Origin: Bacteroides faecalis
Lineage (GTDB): Bacteria; Bacteroidota; Bacteroidia; Bacteroidales; Bacteroidaceae
Assembly: GCF_003865075.1 (NCBI RefSeq)
Contig: NZ_BHWB01000002.1
Span: 1-64,000, forward strand
Length of the DNA: 64,000 nucleotides
Direction of reading: 5' to 3'
The notes below the pieces were generated by a model. The model was not told the DNA's origin. It made no database searches and saw nothing but the letters and a program-made list of their open reading frames with translations. The translations under genes and the position numbers were made by a program. Positions 51,780 to 60,737 of the stretch are shown piece by piece. Numbering within the stretch: the stretch's first letter is position 1; the number at the start of each line of letters is the position of its first letter.

Positions 51780-54607
51780 AGAGACATTACTTTTTTATGT
51801 TCGTTGACTTTACGGGCAAATTCCAGATACTTGGGACTGCCTGCCTTGCGGCGATCTGCCTCCAGTTGCGTGATGGCTTCCTGCATGGTGCCGTAATGTG
51901 CAAGATAGAGCTTCAACGCCTCCTTTTCCGTGCGCTCGGTGGTATAGGCCCAATAGCATTCGGGGGCTTCCTCCACACCGAACACGTCGGAATGTTGCCC
52001 ACGGCATATCCACACCTCCTTGAAGTAACTGCGTCCCTCATGGTTGTTCAAAGCGTTGATGGTAAAGATTTGCTGCCGCTGGATGGGGGTCAGCCCCAAG
52101 ATGGAGGCAATCCGGTCGTACCTGTCCTTGAACTTCGTCTGGTCGAGCAGGATTTTCACATCGGAGTTGTTGATGATGGCTTCCTTTACAATGGGCGAGT
52201 CTATCACATCGTTGAGTTCCTGCGTGACCACTCCAGCTATCCCGTGGAACTTGCGGACGGTCTTGTACAAATATTTTACATACTCTGCCATAGTGGGTGA
52301 GGCAATCGCTTTCCACGCTTCCTCGATTATCAGGGCCTTGCGTCCTTTCTTGATGCGCATCTTTTGCAGGAACACGTCCATGATAATCAGCACCACGATA
52401 GGGAAAAGCACGGCATCATCCTTTATCTTGTCGATTTCGAAGACGATGAACCGCTCGTCGAAGAGGCTCACGTCCAGATCCGAGTTCAGGGTATCTTCCA
52501 GTTCGCCGCCACGGTAGAACTGTTTCAGGATGGCCGCAAATTCACGGATGTTGAAACTGATTTTTTCAAGAGCCGTGATTTGCGGAATCCGTTCCAGCGC
52601 GAACTCGTAATAGGAGTTGAAGGACAGTTCCTTGACCTTCATCCTGCGCCTCTGTTCTTCCAAGCGGGTTATCCTCTTGTCTATCTTTATCAGCAGCGAG
52701 TTGTCAAAAAGCTCCTTCTTGTACTTCTCGATGATAATCAGGGCATGTTCCTTTTCCCCCTTGCTGGAAGCCCCGTCATGTGCGAGGGCGAGCAGGGAAC
52801 GGCACTGCCGCAGCAGCTTTCTCCGGCGTGCCTCGGCTGGCAGAAGCAGGCCGCGCTCCTCCGGGTTTTCTTCCGGCTGGGGTTCGTGTATCTGCCGCTC
52901 GATGTCCTCCATGCTTTGTTCGAGCTTGGCGGCATCCTCTTCCATCTTGAAGTCCATGAGCAGTTTAAGCCGCAGGTCCTCGCGTTCCTTGTCACTGAAC
53001 CTCGTGAACGGATGGAAATAGGCTTCGTAGTATTCCACGATGGTCTGGTTGATGAGCATATCCTCAATCTTGTCCGGGAACTCGTTGCCTTTGAATATCA
53101 GGAATATCAGCGATTTGAGGAAGTTCTTCTTCTCTCCGAAGTTCTGCTCATACTCCTCCTTGGTCACTTTGAACGGGTTCATGGAGATGGGCTTCTCCTT
53201 GGAATAGGAGATGTAAGTGCCCTTGTAATAGTTACAGATTCCCTCGTAGGAATCACCTGTATCTACCATCACCACATCGGTTTGCTGTTCCAGCAACTGC
53301 CGGACGACACTATTCATGTGGAAGCTCTTGCCGCTGCCGCTTGGCCCGATGCAGAAAAAATTGGCGTTGTCTGTCATCTTGACCTTGCCCTCTTTCCCGG
53401 TGATGTCGATACATACCGGCAAGCCCTGTCGGTCGGTATAAAACGTAGTCAGCGGTGTGTCCTCGGATGTCTTCATGTGTTCCTTGAAGAAGAAGCACAG
53501 GGCGGCATCGGAGAGCGTGAGGAAAAGGTCATAGTCCGGGTTGAAGGCATAGGCATTGCCGGGGAAACTGTCCGTGAAAAGCTCCAACTGGTTATAGGCG
53601 GTACGGGAGGGCATGATGCCGCACTCGTACAGTTTGGTTTCCAGAAAGGATGTCACAGTAGTTACCTTGTCCGGCGGACAGCTTACCAGAATGTTGAAGT
53701 TACTGTATACCAAGAGGGTGCTGTCAACGGCAAGGCGGTTCAATACCTCCTCGATGTCCGCCAGGGCTATCTTGTTGCTCGGGTCGGGCATGGAACTGTG
53801 CCGTTTGGCCTTGCCTTGCAGCTTGCGGAGCAGTTTCCGCTGCCCGGGTATCTGCACGACCTGATTGTACACCACGCAGTCGGCATGGGGCACTTGGGTC
53901 AGGAAGGACAGCAGGTCGGTGGCGATGCCGTAGCCGTTGAGGTTCATCTGCGTGTACGGCTTGACCAGTGTGGGCAGGTTTATCTCGTCTATATCCACCA
54001 GCGGATAGGAGCGTATGACGCGATTTCCGGTCTTCAGGTATTCGTCCGATGCCTTGAAGTTGGTCATCGAGAACGGGCCGTTCCGAAAACGGAACGCCAT
54101 GAAGCGGTGGCAATATTCGTTGACCTCTTCCTTGGTGAGCCTGCGGTGGCTGATGTGTTTCTCCCGGAGGATGTCGTCCACCTTGTTTACTTTTACATGA
54201 AAGTCCAGCCATTTCTTGGGGTCGTACTGCACGAACTGGCTGCGCTGTGCCTCCTGTGTGATGACGAGGTAGGTGCGTATCTCCGTGAACTCCCTTCCCT
54301 CAAAGTAACGAAAGTAGCTTTTGGTCAGGAACTCCGCGTCTTCCGGTACATCATGGTGATAAGCCTGCTTGCAAAGGATGTCCTGCTTCTGCAAGGCATA
54401 TCCCTCGCCGAGAGTCTGTACCACACCCGAAAGCACGTCCTGAAAGTGCTGGTACTGTTCCGCGTCCGTACAGAGCTGCTGCACGGGGTTGGTCATCTCG
54501 AAGATGACCGACGGCTCGCCCTTGGCGGAGAAAAGGACGACATGGCCGTCCGTTTCCTCCAGCTGGGCATACAGTCCGTCAAATACTCTTTTCTTGCTAT
54601 GTGCCAT
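51773..54607 (-). CDS. traG: TraG-family conjugation system ATPase (VirB4-like)
   Basis: 944 residues, right for the Bacteroidales TraG ATPase. N-terminal VirB4-like domain (HSKKRVFDGLYAQLEETDGHVVLFSAKGE), Walker A IGPSGSGKSFHMN (about residue 420), VVMVDTGDSYEGICNYY, and Walker B ALIIEEAWKAIAS followed by VTQELNDVIDS. It has an unusually long charged insert around residues 530-640. It powers assembly of the mating channel. Opposite-strand ORFs through this gene are shadows. Confidence 0.92.
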   Translation of the reverse strand: MAHSKKRVFDGLYAQLEETDGHVVLFSAKGEPSVIFEMTNPVQQLCTDAEQYQHFQDVLSGVVQTLGEGYALQKQDILCKQAYHHDVPEDAEFLTKSYFRYFEGREFTEIRTYLVITQEAQRSQFVQYDPKKWLDFHVKVNKVDDILREKHISHRRLTKEEVNEYCHRFMAFRFRNGPFSMTNFKASDEYLKTGNRVIRSYPLVDIDEINLPTLVKPYTQMNLNGYGIATDLLSFLTQVPHADCVVYNQVVQIPGQRKLLRKLQGKAKRHSSMPDPSNKIALADIEEVLNRLAVDSTLLVYSNFNILVSCPPDKVTTVTSFLETKLYECGIMPSRTAYNQLELFTDSFPGNAYAFNPDYDLFLTLSDAALCFFFKEHMKTSEDTPLTTFYTDRQGLPVCIDITGKEGKVKMTDNANFFCIGPSGSGKSFHMNSVVRQLLEQQTDVVMVDTGDSYEGICNYYKGTYISYSKEKPISMNPFKVTKEEYEQNFGEKKNFLKSLIFLIFKGNEFPDKIEDMLINQTIVEYYEAYFHPFTRFSDKEREDLRLKLLMDFKMEEDAAKLEQSMEDIERQIHEPQPEENPEERGLLLPAEARRRKLLRQCRSLLALAHDGASSKGEKEHALIIIEKYKKELFDNSLLIKIDKRITRLEEQRRRMKVKELSFNSYYEFALERIPQITALEKISFNIREFAAILKQFYRGGELEDTLNSDLDVSLFDERFIVFEIDKIKDDAVLFPIVVLIIMDVFLQKMRIKKGRKALIIEEAWKAIASPTMAEYVKYLYKTVRKFHGIAGVVTQELNDVIDSPIVKEAIINNSDVKILLDQTKFKDRYDRIASILGLTPIQRQQIFTINALNNHEGRSYFKEVWICRGQHSDVFGVEEAPECYWAYTTERTEKEALKLYLAHYGTMQEAITQLEADRRKAGSPKYLEFARKVNEHKKVMSLW

Positions 54608-54622
54608 AATATTTTATCGTTG

Positions 54623-54913
54623 TCAGGAGTTTCGTTTCAGGTTCTTGTAAATAAAGATTCCCTTTTCCCGCCGCTTGTTATGAAGTCCGCCACGCTGCTT
54701 GATGTAGATGATGACCAGACCGACGACTGCCGTCACCAGCATGGCGATGAACCCGGCGAGCTTCCCCAAGGCTATGGAGAACAGGATGAAGCCGATAAAC
54801 GACACACCGATGGCTGCCGCCGCCAACGTGAGGAAACGGCCACGGATACCCATGAACTCCAGCGGTTTCTGCAATCCTTTGAAAACGGGATAACCCTTCT
54901 GATCCATCGCCAT
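54623..54913 (-). CDS. traF: TraF-like membrane protein (DUF4133)
   Basis: 96 residues from the ATG at 54913 (a second ATG two codons later). YPVFKGLQKPLEFMGIRGRF then two membrane helices (LTLAAAAIGVSFIGFILFSIAL, LAGFIAMLVTAVVGLVIIYI) and a basic C-terminus: the DUF4133/TraF pattern, analogous to VirB3. 15 bp before traG, as VirB3 precedes VirB4. Confidence 0.88.
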   Translation of the reverse strand: MAMDQKGYPVFKGLQKPLEFMGIRGRFLTLAAAAIGVSFIGFILFSIALGKLAGFIAMLVTAVVGLVIIYIKQRGGLHNKRREKGIFIYKNLKRNS

Positions 54914-54962
54914 GACTGTGATTTGTTTTTGACAGATTCGTATAACGGACTTATATGGTCCT

Positions 54963-55319
54963 TTACTTGAAGAAAAGCGGCAAAGCCTCTGATAATGCAA
55001 TAAATGCGATACATCCTCCGATGGTCAGCATGATGGTCTTCTTGACATCCTGATCACCGTTGGTCATCTTGAAGTAAACATTGAACGCACCTACCAGGAC
55101 GATGACGGCCGCGATGGCTTTCATCAGGTTGGAAACGGGTTCCTGATAGGAACTGATTTCCTGCGTGGCCTTGGTGAAGCCTGCTGCGCCCTTGCTGCCG
55201 GCCATTGCCTGAGCGGCTGAGAGCGTGAGGGCGACGGCGGCCACCGCCGTCTTGTGGGCAAGTCTTGAACCTGTGATGCGCTTTGCCGCACCTTGTAATT
55301 TCTTTTTCAACTGTTGCAT
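54963..55319 (-). CDS. traE: TraE-like membrane protein (DUF4134)
   Basis: 118 residues from the ATG at 55319 (MQQLKKKLQG). Signal-like first hydrophobic part ending AQAMAG, then GFTKATQEISSYQEPVSNLMKAIAAVIVLVGAFNVYF and KKTIMLTIGGCIAFIALSEALPLFF: DUF4134, the VirB2/pilin-like TraE of CTnDOT-like elements. Directly upstream of traF. Confidence 0.88.
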   Translation of the reverse strand: MQQLKKKLQGAAKRITGSRLAHKTAVAAVALTLSAAQAMAGSKGAAGFTKATQEISSYQEPVSNLMKAIAAVIVLVGAFNVYFKMTNGDQDVKKTIMLTIGGCIAFIALSEALPLFFK

Positions 55320-55397
55320 ATTGCTGAACGTGTTTATGGATTCTATCGCCAAAGGAACAGAGGTCGCCAAAGGAACGGTGGGTTTCACCGGAAAGCC

Positions 55398-55838
55398 CTA
55401 TGATAATCTTGCGTTCTCACAGGTGAAGATGAGCGTTCCCAAATCGCAGGTGCCGGTTTCCGCCAGCTTTTCCACCTCCGCAAAGAGGTCTTCCACAAGG
55501 ATGCCGTCGGTCATGATGGCTTCCCGATAGCCGGGACGGTGGAATGGCTTTTCGGATTCAGGCTGTTGTTCCTGCCCGTCATCAGTCGCTTCATTGGATT
55601 TTTCATTCTCCGGTGCTTTCTCGCTTTCAGAGGTATCCTGCTGCCGGGTTTCATCCCTGCTTACCCGTTTGGGCTTGAAGGACTGCGCTTCATCCGAGAT
55701 GTCAATCTCCTCCTCGTTGTGGTTATCCAGCTCTGCCGCCTGCGCTGCCTTGGCTTTCTGTATGTCAAGGACGATGAGCACCGCATAATAGATAAGGAGT
55801 GCCACAAACAGGAGGAATACGATTTGTCCGTACTGCAT
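55398..55838 (-). CDS. TraD-position single-pass membrane protein
   Basis: 146 residues: N-terminal membrane helix (IVFLLFVALLIYYAVLIVL), a long acidic low-complexity middle (about 35-97, rich in Glu, Asp and Gln) and a conserved-looking end RPGYREAIMTDGILVEDLFAEVEKLAETGTCDLGTLIF. Takes the place of traD in CTnDOT-like operons. No known function. Confidence 0.6.
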   Translation of the reverse strand: MQYGQIVFLLFVALLIYYAVLIVLDIQKAKAAQAAELDNHNEEEIDISDEAQSFKPKRVSRDETRQQDTSESEKAPENEKSNEATDDGQEQQPESEKPFHRPGYREAIMTDGILVEDLFAEVEKLAETGTCDLGTLIFTCENARLS

Positions 55839-55845
55839 GGTATAG

Positions 55846-56436
55846 TCAGATTGTTGCTGTTAATAATGATACTTCGTCTTCCGGCAGGGGAAGGAAGCGC
55901 AAGCCGAGTTTGACACCCCGCTGTTCCAGATGCTCCCTGCGTATCAGGCTGACGGTATAGTACAGGATATTGCGTTCCCGTCCCACGATATAACCGATGC
56001 CTTTCATCCGTGAGCGGAGCCTTACCCTTGCCCGGTTGGAAACCACCTTGATGCGTGTCATGGGGTCAAGGCCGAATATCACGCGCCGTCTTTCTCTTCG
56101 TATCAGTTCGCCCCGGATGCGGGACGACACCTTTCCGATTTCTTTCTTGGTACGTTTCAGTCCTAACTTGGTCGCGATACGGCTGACACTCGTCTTGGTG
56201 ATGCCGAGTTCCCTGCCCATCTCCGAGAAGGACTTCTCCTGAAAATGGCTGCGGATGTGTTCGGCACGGACCAGCCATTTGGACTTGGCAATCTTGATGA
56301 TGCCCAGCTCACGGGCTTTGTTCTTTACGGCCGTTTCGCTCATGCCGAGGATTCCGGCGGTGTATGCCGTGGTTTCCACCGGGTAGAGTTCGGACAGTAC
56401 GGCGATCATCCGCTCGTTCCATTTTTCCTTTCCCAT
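55846..56436 (-). CDS. Helix-turn-helix protein in the tra operon
   Basis: 196 residues. Two tandem helix-turn-helix-like repeats: VETTAYTAGILGMSETAVKNKARELGI (about 21-47) and KSFSEMGRELGITKTSVSRIATKLGL (about 69-94), then a very basic region (SSRIRGELIRRERRRVIFGLD). It resembles homing-endonuclease-associated or resolvase-like repeats and probably binds DNA. It sits where traC lies in other elements; a role in partition or operon control is inference. Confidence 0.6.
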   Translation of the reverse strand: MGKEKWNERMIAVLSELYPVETTAYTAGILGMSETAVKNKARELGIIKIAKSKWLVRAEHIRSHFQEKSFSEMGRELGITKTSVSRIATKLGLKRTKKEIGKVSSRIRGELIRRERRRVIFGLDPMTRIKVVSNRARVRLRSRMKGIGYIVGRERNILYYTVSLIRREHLEQRGVKLGLRFLPLPEDEVSLLTATI

Positions 56437-56438
56437 AA

Positions 56439-56825
56439 TCAGCCCTCCTTGAAATTCATGAACAGGGACTTCTTCTCCCGGCGGTATTTGGCAAGTTGTG
56501 GCAGGAACGCCTCAAAGAAGGCACGGACGATGGCGTTCACTAAATCGGAACGGCATCGGTTATGGATGTCGCAGTCGTCCAGCGAATCGGCAAGGTCGCG
56601 GTCCAGTTTGCAGACCAGCCGGTCTTCCTTGTTCTCGCGTGTGTCCTCCGTTTCAAGATAGGTAAGGAAGTTCTCCCAACATTTGTCGATGCCGTCCGGC
56701 AGGGAAGTGGAAGCACCTGCTATGGTTTCCGCATGGTCTGCTTCCTGAGCTTCAGCATTCAGGACGAGGTCGCTGTCATTGATGCCTTTCATCAGGTCAT
56801 CTATTTCCGGAATTTCTTTTGTCAT
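56439..56825 (-). CDS. DUF3408-like (TraB-position) protein
   Basis: 128 residues. Acidic N-terminal half; the C-terminal half DRLVCKLDRDLADSLDDCDIHNRCRSDLVNAIVRAFFE looks like the ribbon-helix-helix-type end of DUF3408 proteins. Encoded 26 bp after the ParA-like gene and 2 bp before the helix-turn-helix gene; such a ParA plus small DNA-binding partner pair fits a partition-like module. Confidence 0.6.
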   Translation of the reverse strand: MTKEIPEIDDLMKGINDSDLVLNAEAQEADHAETIAGASTSLPDGIDKCWENFLTYLETEDTRENKEDRLVCKLDRDLADSLDDCDIHNRCRSDLVNAIVRAFFEAFLPQLAKYRREKKSLFMNFKEG

Positions 56826-56851
56826 TGCGCTATGGATATTGATGTTACTGA

Positions 56852-57637
56852 TTATTGTTGATTCTGGTTGCCTTCACCTGTTGTTTCAGGTTTGCACTTA
56901 TCGCTCTTTTTGGTAAGCTGTATGCCTGACAGTACAGGTTCACGGATGGGATTTGCCGTGTCGAAGATACTGACGTAGATTCTCTCAAATACCGGAGCGA
57001 TGATACCAGCCTGCATATCAAGGGCGGCCATTGTGCTGAAACGCTCCATGTCGGCACGCTTGGGTATCTTGGCGGTGACGTGGCCATAATTGGAGAAGGT
57101 TTCCCTTGCATTGTCCCAAATGACCAGTTCGGAGCGTTTGCCGACCCTGCCGTCATTCAGGTTGGGGACGATGAAGAGCTGGGCTTTCATCCGTTCGCCC
57201 ACGGCTTTCCGAAGTCTGTCGATGAACATGAGGAAAGCGGCGGTGGACGGGATGGTCACCAGATCGTAGTGGAAGGGTACGACTATGATGTCCGAGTTCA
57301 CGAACATGGGAACCAGTCCGTCCGCTTTCAGGCTTCCTGGCGAATCCACCAGCACCACATCAATGCTCGGCTCGTTATGCAGCTTCTCCATGAGGGAGGT
57401 CATCACTTTCTTGTCCCCGGCTTCGTAGGCCAGCACATCATAGGGGGCGAACTCTTCTCCGTATTTCCTGATGTCCGCCTTGCGGCACTTGATGATGGAG
57501 TGCTGGAAATCGCAGTCGATGACCACGACACGCACGCCCTTTGTCACCAGATAGTTGGCAAAGGTTACGCAGAGTGTCGTCTTGCCGACTCCTCCTTTCT
57601 GATTGGCGAATGTCACGATGACCGGTGTCTGTATCAT
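56852..57637 (-). CDS. traA: ParA-family ATPase (TraA-like)
   Basis: 261 residues. Deviant Walker A NQKGGVGKTTLCVTFANYL (about residue 11), VVVIDCDFQHS, VDVVLVDSPGS and DIIVVPFHYDLVTI: the ParA/MinD fold. First gene of the long tra operon; in CTnDOT-like elements the equivalent is traA. May place the element or its transfer complex in the cell. A clear promoter (57663-57703) is just upstream. Confidence 0.88.
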   Translation of the reverse strand: MIQTPVIVTFANQKGGVGKTTLCVTFANYLVTKGVRVVVIDCDFQHSIIKCRKADIRKYGEEFAPYDVLAYEAGDKKVMTSLMEKLHNEPSIDVVLVDSPGSLKADGLVPMFVNSDIIVVPFHYDLVTIPSTAAFLMFIDRLRKAVGERMKAQLFIVPNLNDGRVGKRSELVIWDNARETFSNYGHVTAKIPKRADMERFSTMAALDMQAGIIAPVFERIYVSIFDTANPIREPVLSGIQLTKKSDKCKPETTGEGNQNQQ

Positions 57638-57662
57638 ATACGTGCGATGATTGATTGCGCTT

Positions 57663-57703
57663 CAAAATTATCAACCGATGCACTTGAAAAACGAAATGCG
57701 CAA
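57663..57703 (-). promoter_or_regulatory. Promoter of the tra operon (shared TTGCGCATTTC type)
   Basis: On the minus strand TTGCGCATTTC (57693-57703), 22 bp, TAATTTTG (57663-57670), an exact TAnnTTTG. It lies 26 bp before the traA ATG. Same geometry as 38538-38578 and 60085-60124. Confidence 0.75.
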
Positions 57704-57781
57704 CACTTATATGCCTGTGGTAGCTGTAACCTGCACGTTTGATGCGTAAAATGCCGGGCTATTTGGGTTCATACAGACAGA

Positions 57782-57829
57782 AAAGGTTACGATACAAAGT
57801 CCACGAAGGAACTTCATACCGTAACCTTT
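57782..57829 (-). terminator. Long hairpin after the relaxase gene
   Basis: AAAGGTTACG and CGTAACCTTT form a 10-bp perfect outer stem and an inner AAGTTCC/GGACTT stem has a TTCG-containing loop. On the minus strand it is followed by TTCTGTCTGT, only weakly U-rich. It separates the mob operon from the tra promoter. Confidence 0.7.
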
Positions 57830-57854
57830 CTCCTGCTTATGGGATGATGGAGTA

Positions 57855-59417
57855 TTATCTTTTCAAGGAGCGTCCGTCATCAATCTCGTCATAGTTGCCT
57901 TTCTGTCCGACTTCCCATTCACGTTTCTCGCTGTGGCTGCCTTCTCCGTTGTCACGGAGTTTGACAAGCCGGGTGAATGGCTTGCCTGATTGGCTGTGGC
58001 CGGGCTGTCTGGCAGGTTGCTGTCTGTTTGGCTTGCGTTTCAGTCTTTCAAGGTCAAAACCCTCTTCGGTCAGGTTGATAATGATATGTTCCTTGAAGTT
58101 GACGGCATAGGTGGCATTATCGTCCTGACGGATGGTGAAGCCTTCCTCAAAGAGTTTCGATTTGACAGAACCGGCGGCTTCATCATCGAAGATTTCATGT
58201 AGACGGTTGACTGTATTTGTATGTGAAAATGGATGCTCAGGAGTGAGATCTACAAGGTCGGGGCGGTTTACCTTGAATATCTTGCAGAGCATATTCCGTT
58301 CCGCTTCGGTGGCCGGACGGAACATTTCCACCCATGCGATGCGGTTGTTGCGGTCGATGGCTTCCGCCATGAACGGTTTCAACGGTCGGGACTGACCATC
58401 GAAATAGACGACACCTTTCTTTATATAGGCGCGCTGTTTGCGCAGCTTGCCGTAAATCTCTCCTTGGGTAATCTTGGGGTTGAGCGTGAGCAGGCGGTCT
58501 ATGAAGTCCTCGATGCGGTCAAGACGCTCTTCGGGGGTGGAGAAGTCCAGAAGTTCCTCCACTGCCCATATCCTTGCCCCGTGGAGTACAGTCTTGTTCT
58601 TGTGGTCAACCAGCATATAGCCGTACACCGCATCCTTTCTGCCGAAGAATACAAGGTCGATGCCGAATTTGTTTTTCATCTCTTTCCTTAAATCCTCCTT
58701 GTCGGTGCTTATATCCCTGTACTTTTTGAGGATGCTCCGAAGTTGTCGCCTGCGTGCTCTGTCCGTATTGCCCTTCCTATATAAAGCCTCAATGTCGGAA
58801 AGTGGGAGTTTGCACTGTACCTTTCCGCCATGCTTGACGAACACCGTGCCGTCTTTCTGATAGACTTCATAGCCCATTGAAACCATCACCGCCTTGAACT
58901 GGGCGAAGGATGCGAAAGAATATTCTTTGGCGGCTTGTATATCAAGGTCGGTCTTTTCCTTGCGGTTGTTTCCGAGTATGCGGTCTATGACCTCCTGCGA
59001 GCGTCTGCGCTCATGGTCGTGCGCAATCTTGCGTCCGTCGGGGGCAATCCGCGAGGTGACGATATGCAGGTGTGTATTGTCAGTATCGTAGTGGGAATAG
59101 ACAAGCAAGGGTTGTCCGGGTTCTGCATATCCCATTTCCTTGAGATATTGGTGGGCGAACTCCAGCATCTCGGCTTCCGACTTCTCGTGTCCCTTGCAGG
59201 AGATGGCTACATGGAACTGGGCCTTTCGGATGCGGTTGTTCTGTGAGGTGTATTCCTGAAGATACCTGACCAGTTCATCGGGAGTAGGTTTCCCGAACGT
59301 GCCGAGTGCCCCGAAATTCTGGATTTCGAGTAAGCGGGCTACGCCTTTCGATACTTTCCGTTCGTTGTAACCGATGGCATGGAAGTTCGAGCTTCCGGGT
59401 AATATGGTGGCTATCAT
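57855..59417 (-). CDS. mobB: MobB-type relaxase (VirD2-like)
   Basis: 520 residues. N-terminal relaxase domain: IATILPGSSNFHAIGYNERKV, FHVAISCKGHEK, and the metal-binding motif YSHYDTDNTHLHIVTSRI (HxDxxHxHxV, about residues 115-132), with the Tyr nucleophile most likely among the early tyrosines. The C-terminal half continues with a helical region and ends in a charged tail. Nicks oriT and leads the strand into the recipient. 85 bp downstream of mobA. Confidence 0.88.
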   Translation of the reverse strand: MIATILPGSSNFHAIGYNERKVSKGVARLLEIQNFGALGTFGKPTPDELVRYLQEYTSQNNRIRKAQFHVAISCKGHEKSEAEMLEFAHQYLKEMGYAEPGQPLLVYSHYDTDNTHLHIVTSRIAPDGRKIAHDHERRRSQEVIDRILGNNRKEKTDLDIQAAKEYSFASFAQFKAVMVSMGYEVYQKDGTVFVKHGGKVQCKLPLSDIEALYRKGNTDRARRRQLRSILKKYRDISTDKEDLRKEMKNKFGIDLVFFGRKDAVYGYMLVDHKNKTVLHGARIWAVEELLDFSTPEERLDRIEDFIDRLLTLNPKITQGEIYGKLRKQRAYIKKGVVYFDGQSRPLKPFMAEAIDRNNRIAWVEMFRPATEAERNMLCKIFKVNRPDLVDLTPEHPFSHTNTVNRLHEIFDDEAAGSVKSKLFEEGFTIRQDDNATYAVNFKEHIIINLTEEGFDLERLKRKPNRQQPARQPGHSQSGKPFTRLVKLRDNGEGSHSEKREWEVGQKGNYDEIDDGRSLKR

Positions 59418-59502
59418 TCTTACTTTTGGCTTATCTGTGAATGTCTGTATTGTGTTGCTTTGGTTTCGAGAACCCGGTCATTGCGATTATTCATGCGATT
59501 AT

Positions 59503-59892
59503 TCAGACCTTGACGGCTTTTTGGGTGACTTCTTCAAGTCCCTTCTTTATCGCGTCCAATGTGCTTTTGGTTTCAAGGATGGCCGGCAGCAAGACTTCAC
59601 GGATATAGCTTGGAGGCAGCAGTCCTGCCGCCGCAAGTTCATTGGTCCGTTTGACCGACTGGTTCAGGTTGCCGCCTATATGGGAAAGCTCGTTATGATA
59701 TTTCCGGTAGAACTCACCGAGTGCCTGAATGAGTTTGAGCTTCTGCCTCACATTGACATTGGAATGTTCATTTACGGCTGAAAGTATATATTGGCTGATA
59801 GACTGTTTCGCAGATTTTGCCTTTTCCTTGAAAATATCGGCTTCTTCCGGGGTGAGCCGTAACTGGAATACTTTGGTCTTCTGTCTCATCAT
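59503..59892 (-). CDS. mobA: MobA-type plasmid mobilization protein (ribbon-helix-helix)
   Basis: 129 residues: KVFQLRLTPEEADIFKEKAKSAKQSISQYIL (beta strand plus two helices, residues 7-37) is a ribbon-helix-helix, followed by helices (LIQALGEFYRKYHNELSHIGGNLNQSVKRTNELAA) usual for MobA/MobC relaxosome accessory proteins. It should bind near oriT and help the relaxase. The long upstream leader contains the nested inverted repeats at 59977-60034. Confidence 0.85.
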   Translation of the reverse strand: MMRQKTKVFQLRLTPEEADIFKEKAKSAKQSISQYILSAVNEHSNVNVRQKLKLIQALGEFYRKYHNELSHIGGNLNQSVKRTNELAAAGLLPPSYIREVLLPAILETKSTLDAIKKGLEEVTQKAVKV

Positions 59893-59976
59893 ATTGTGAT
59901 ATTTTGATAAACGGGTTTCCCGGAACTTCTTTCGCAGGGCGAAACAGCAGCATTGCCGCCCCGATGCGCAGCAGTC

Positions 59977-60034
59977 GGCAAGTCACCTTTGCAGGACAAA
60001 ACGGAGTTTTGTAATGACAAAGGTACAACTTGCC
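59977..60034. other. Nested inverted repeats upstream of mobA, candidate oriT
   Basis: Three nested pairs: GGCAAGT (59977-59983) with ACTTGCC (60028-60034), ACCTTTG (59985-59991) with CAAAGGT (60018-60024), and a central hairpin ACAAAAC-GGA-GTTTTGT (59996-60012). Lying within 150 bp of mobA/mobB, this is the best oriT candidate in the window. As it is inside the mobA leader, an RNA role is also possible. Confidence 0.55.
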
Positions 60035-60084
60035 TGACAAATCCTGCAACGCAGTTCGATGTCCTCCCGGGGTCATTCTCGCAC

Positions 60085-60124
60085 CAAAATTACCGAAGAA
60101 TGCGCCTTGCGGAGAAATGCGCAA
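60085..60124 (-). promoter_or_regulatory. Promoter of the mob operon (shared TTGCGCATTTC type)
   Basis: On the minus strand TTGCGCATTTC (60114-60124), 21 bp, TAATTTTG (60085-60092). It gives mobA a leader of about 185 nt containing the nested repeats. Confidence 0.7.
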
Positions 60125-60149
60125 CAGAATTGTAGGTTTCCATCCGGAA

Positions 60150-60300
60150 GTCCCGGAACACGGATAATCCGATATGACGGATAACCCGGTTATCGGAAAT
60201 CAGGATACTTTATCTCCGGTAGTTCGGATGATTTGTCTGTAGTACTATGACAGCTCGTGTATCGGTTTATCGGAAATTTGACTTGACAGGGCAATTAATC
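60150..60300. repeat. CGGATAA/TTATCGG repeats in the region right of mobA
   Basis: CGGATAATCCG (60162 on), CGGATAACCCGGTTATCGG (60178 on; contains the perfect palindrome ATAACC-C-GGTTAT) and TTTATCGG near 60264-60271 form a cluster of direct and inverted copies. The 60125-60737 gap holds no convincing gene. The cluster could be relaxosome, excision-protein or replication binding sites. Confidence 0.55.
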
Positions 60301-60737
60301 CGTCATGGTTGGATAAATTATGCAGACGGATACGTACAGCCATGATTAGGGTGTCAAGCGATATAAGAAATAAAGGTCGAAATGACTGAATGTTCCAAGT
60401 TTGGCGGTATGTTGAAGCTGTTGTCGGGAGTTTGAGTAATCAGGACATCAAGGGAAATGAAGAGTTCGGTATCAGTATCAGGCAATGGACTGTTTACTGA
60501 AAAATGTGTTTTGAAATGACTTGCGGACTTTGATAAATGGGTTGTTTTTATGATAGCCCCACGGTTTCCCATATCCGAATATTTCTGTTTCTTCGGCTAT
60601 TCATTTTCTTATGTTTTCCTTTTTAATTCACTGAATATAAATGTGATAATATTTTGAAGTATGACTATTTTTCACTACCTTTATAATATAGGACCAGGAT
60701 TTTAGAGTATAAAGTTTCATTAAAAAAGTAACCCTGT

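Noticed and set aside
52364..54970. 868-codon plus-strand ORF opposite the TraG ATPase
   Set aside because: Shadow of the GC-rich, codon-biased traG gene on the other strand. The translation has no recognisable domain, while the minus strand has clear Walker motifs.
57080..57742. 220-codon plus-strand ORF opposite the ParA gene
   Set aside because: Antisense shadow of traA, extending over the tra promoter.
60354..60572. 72-codon minus-strand ORF in the gap between mobA and the integrase
   Set aside because: Low-complexity Ser/Thr-rich translation, no start context and no conservation signal that I can see.
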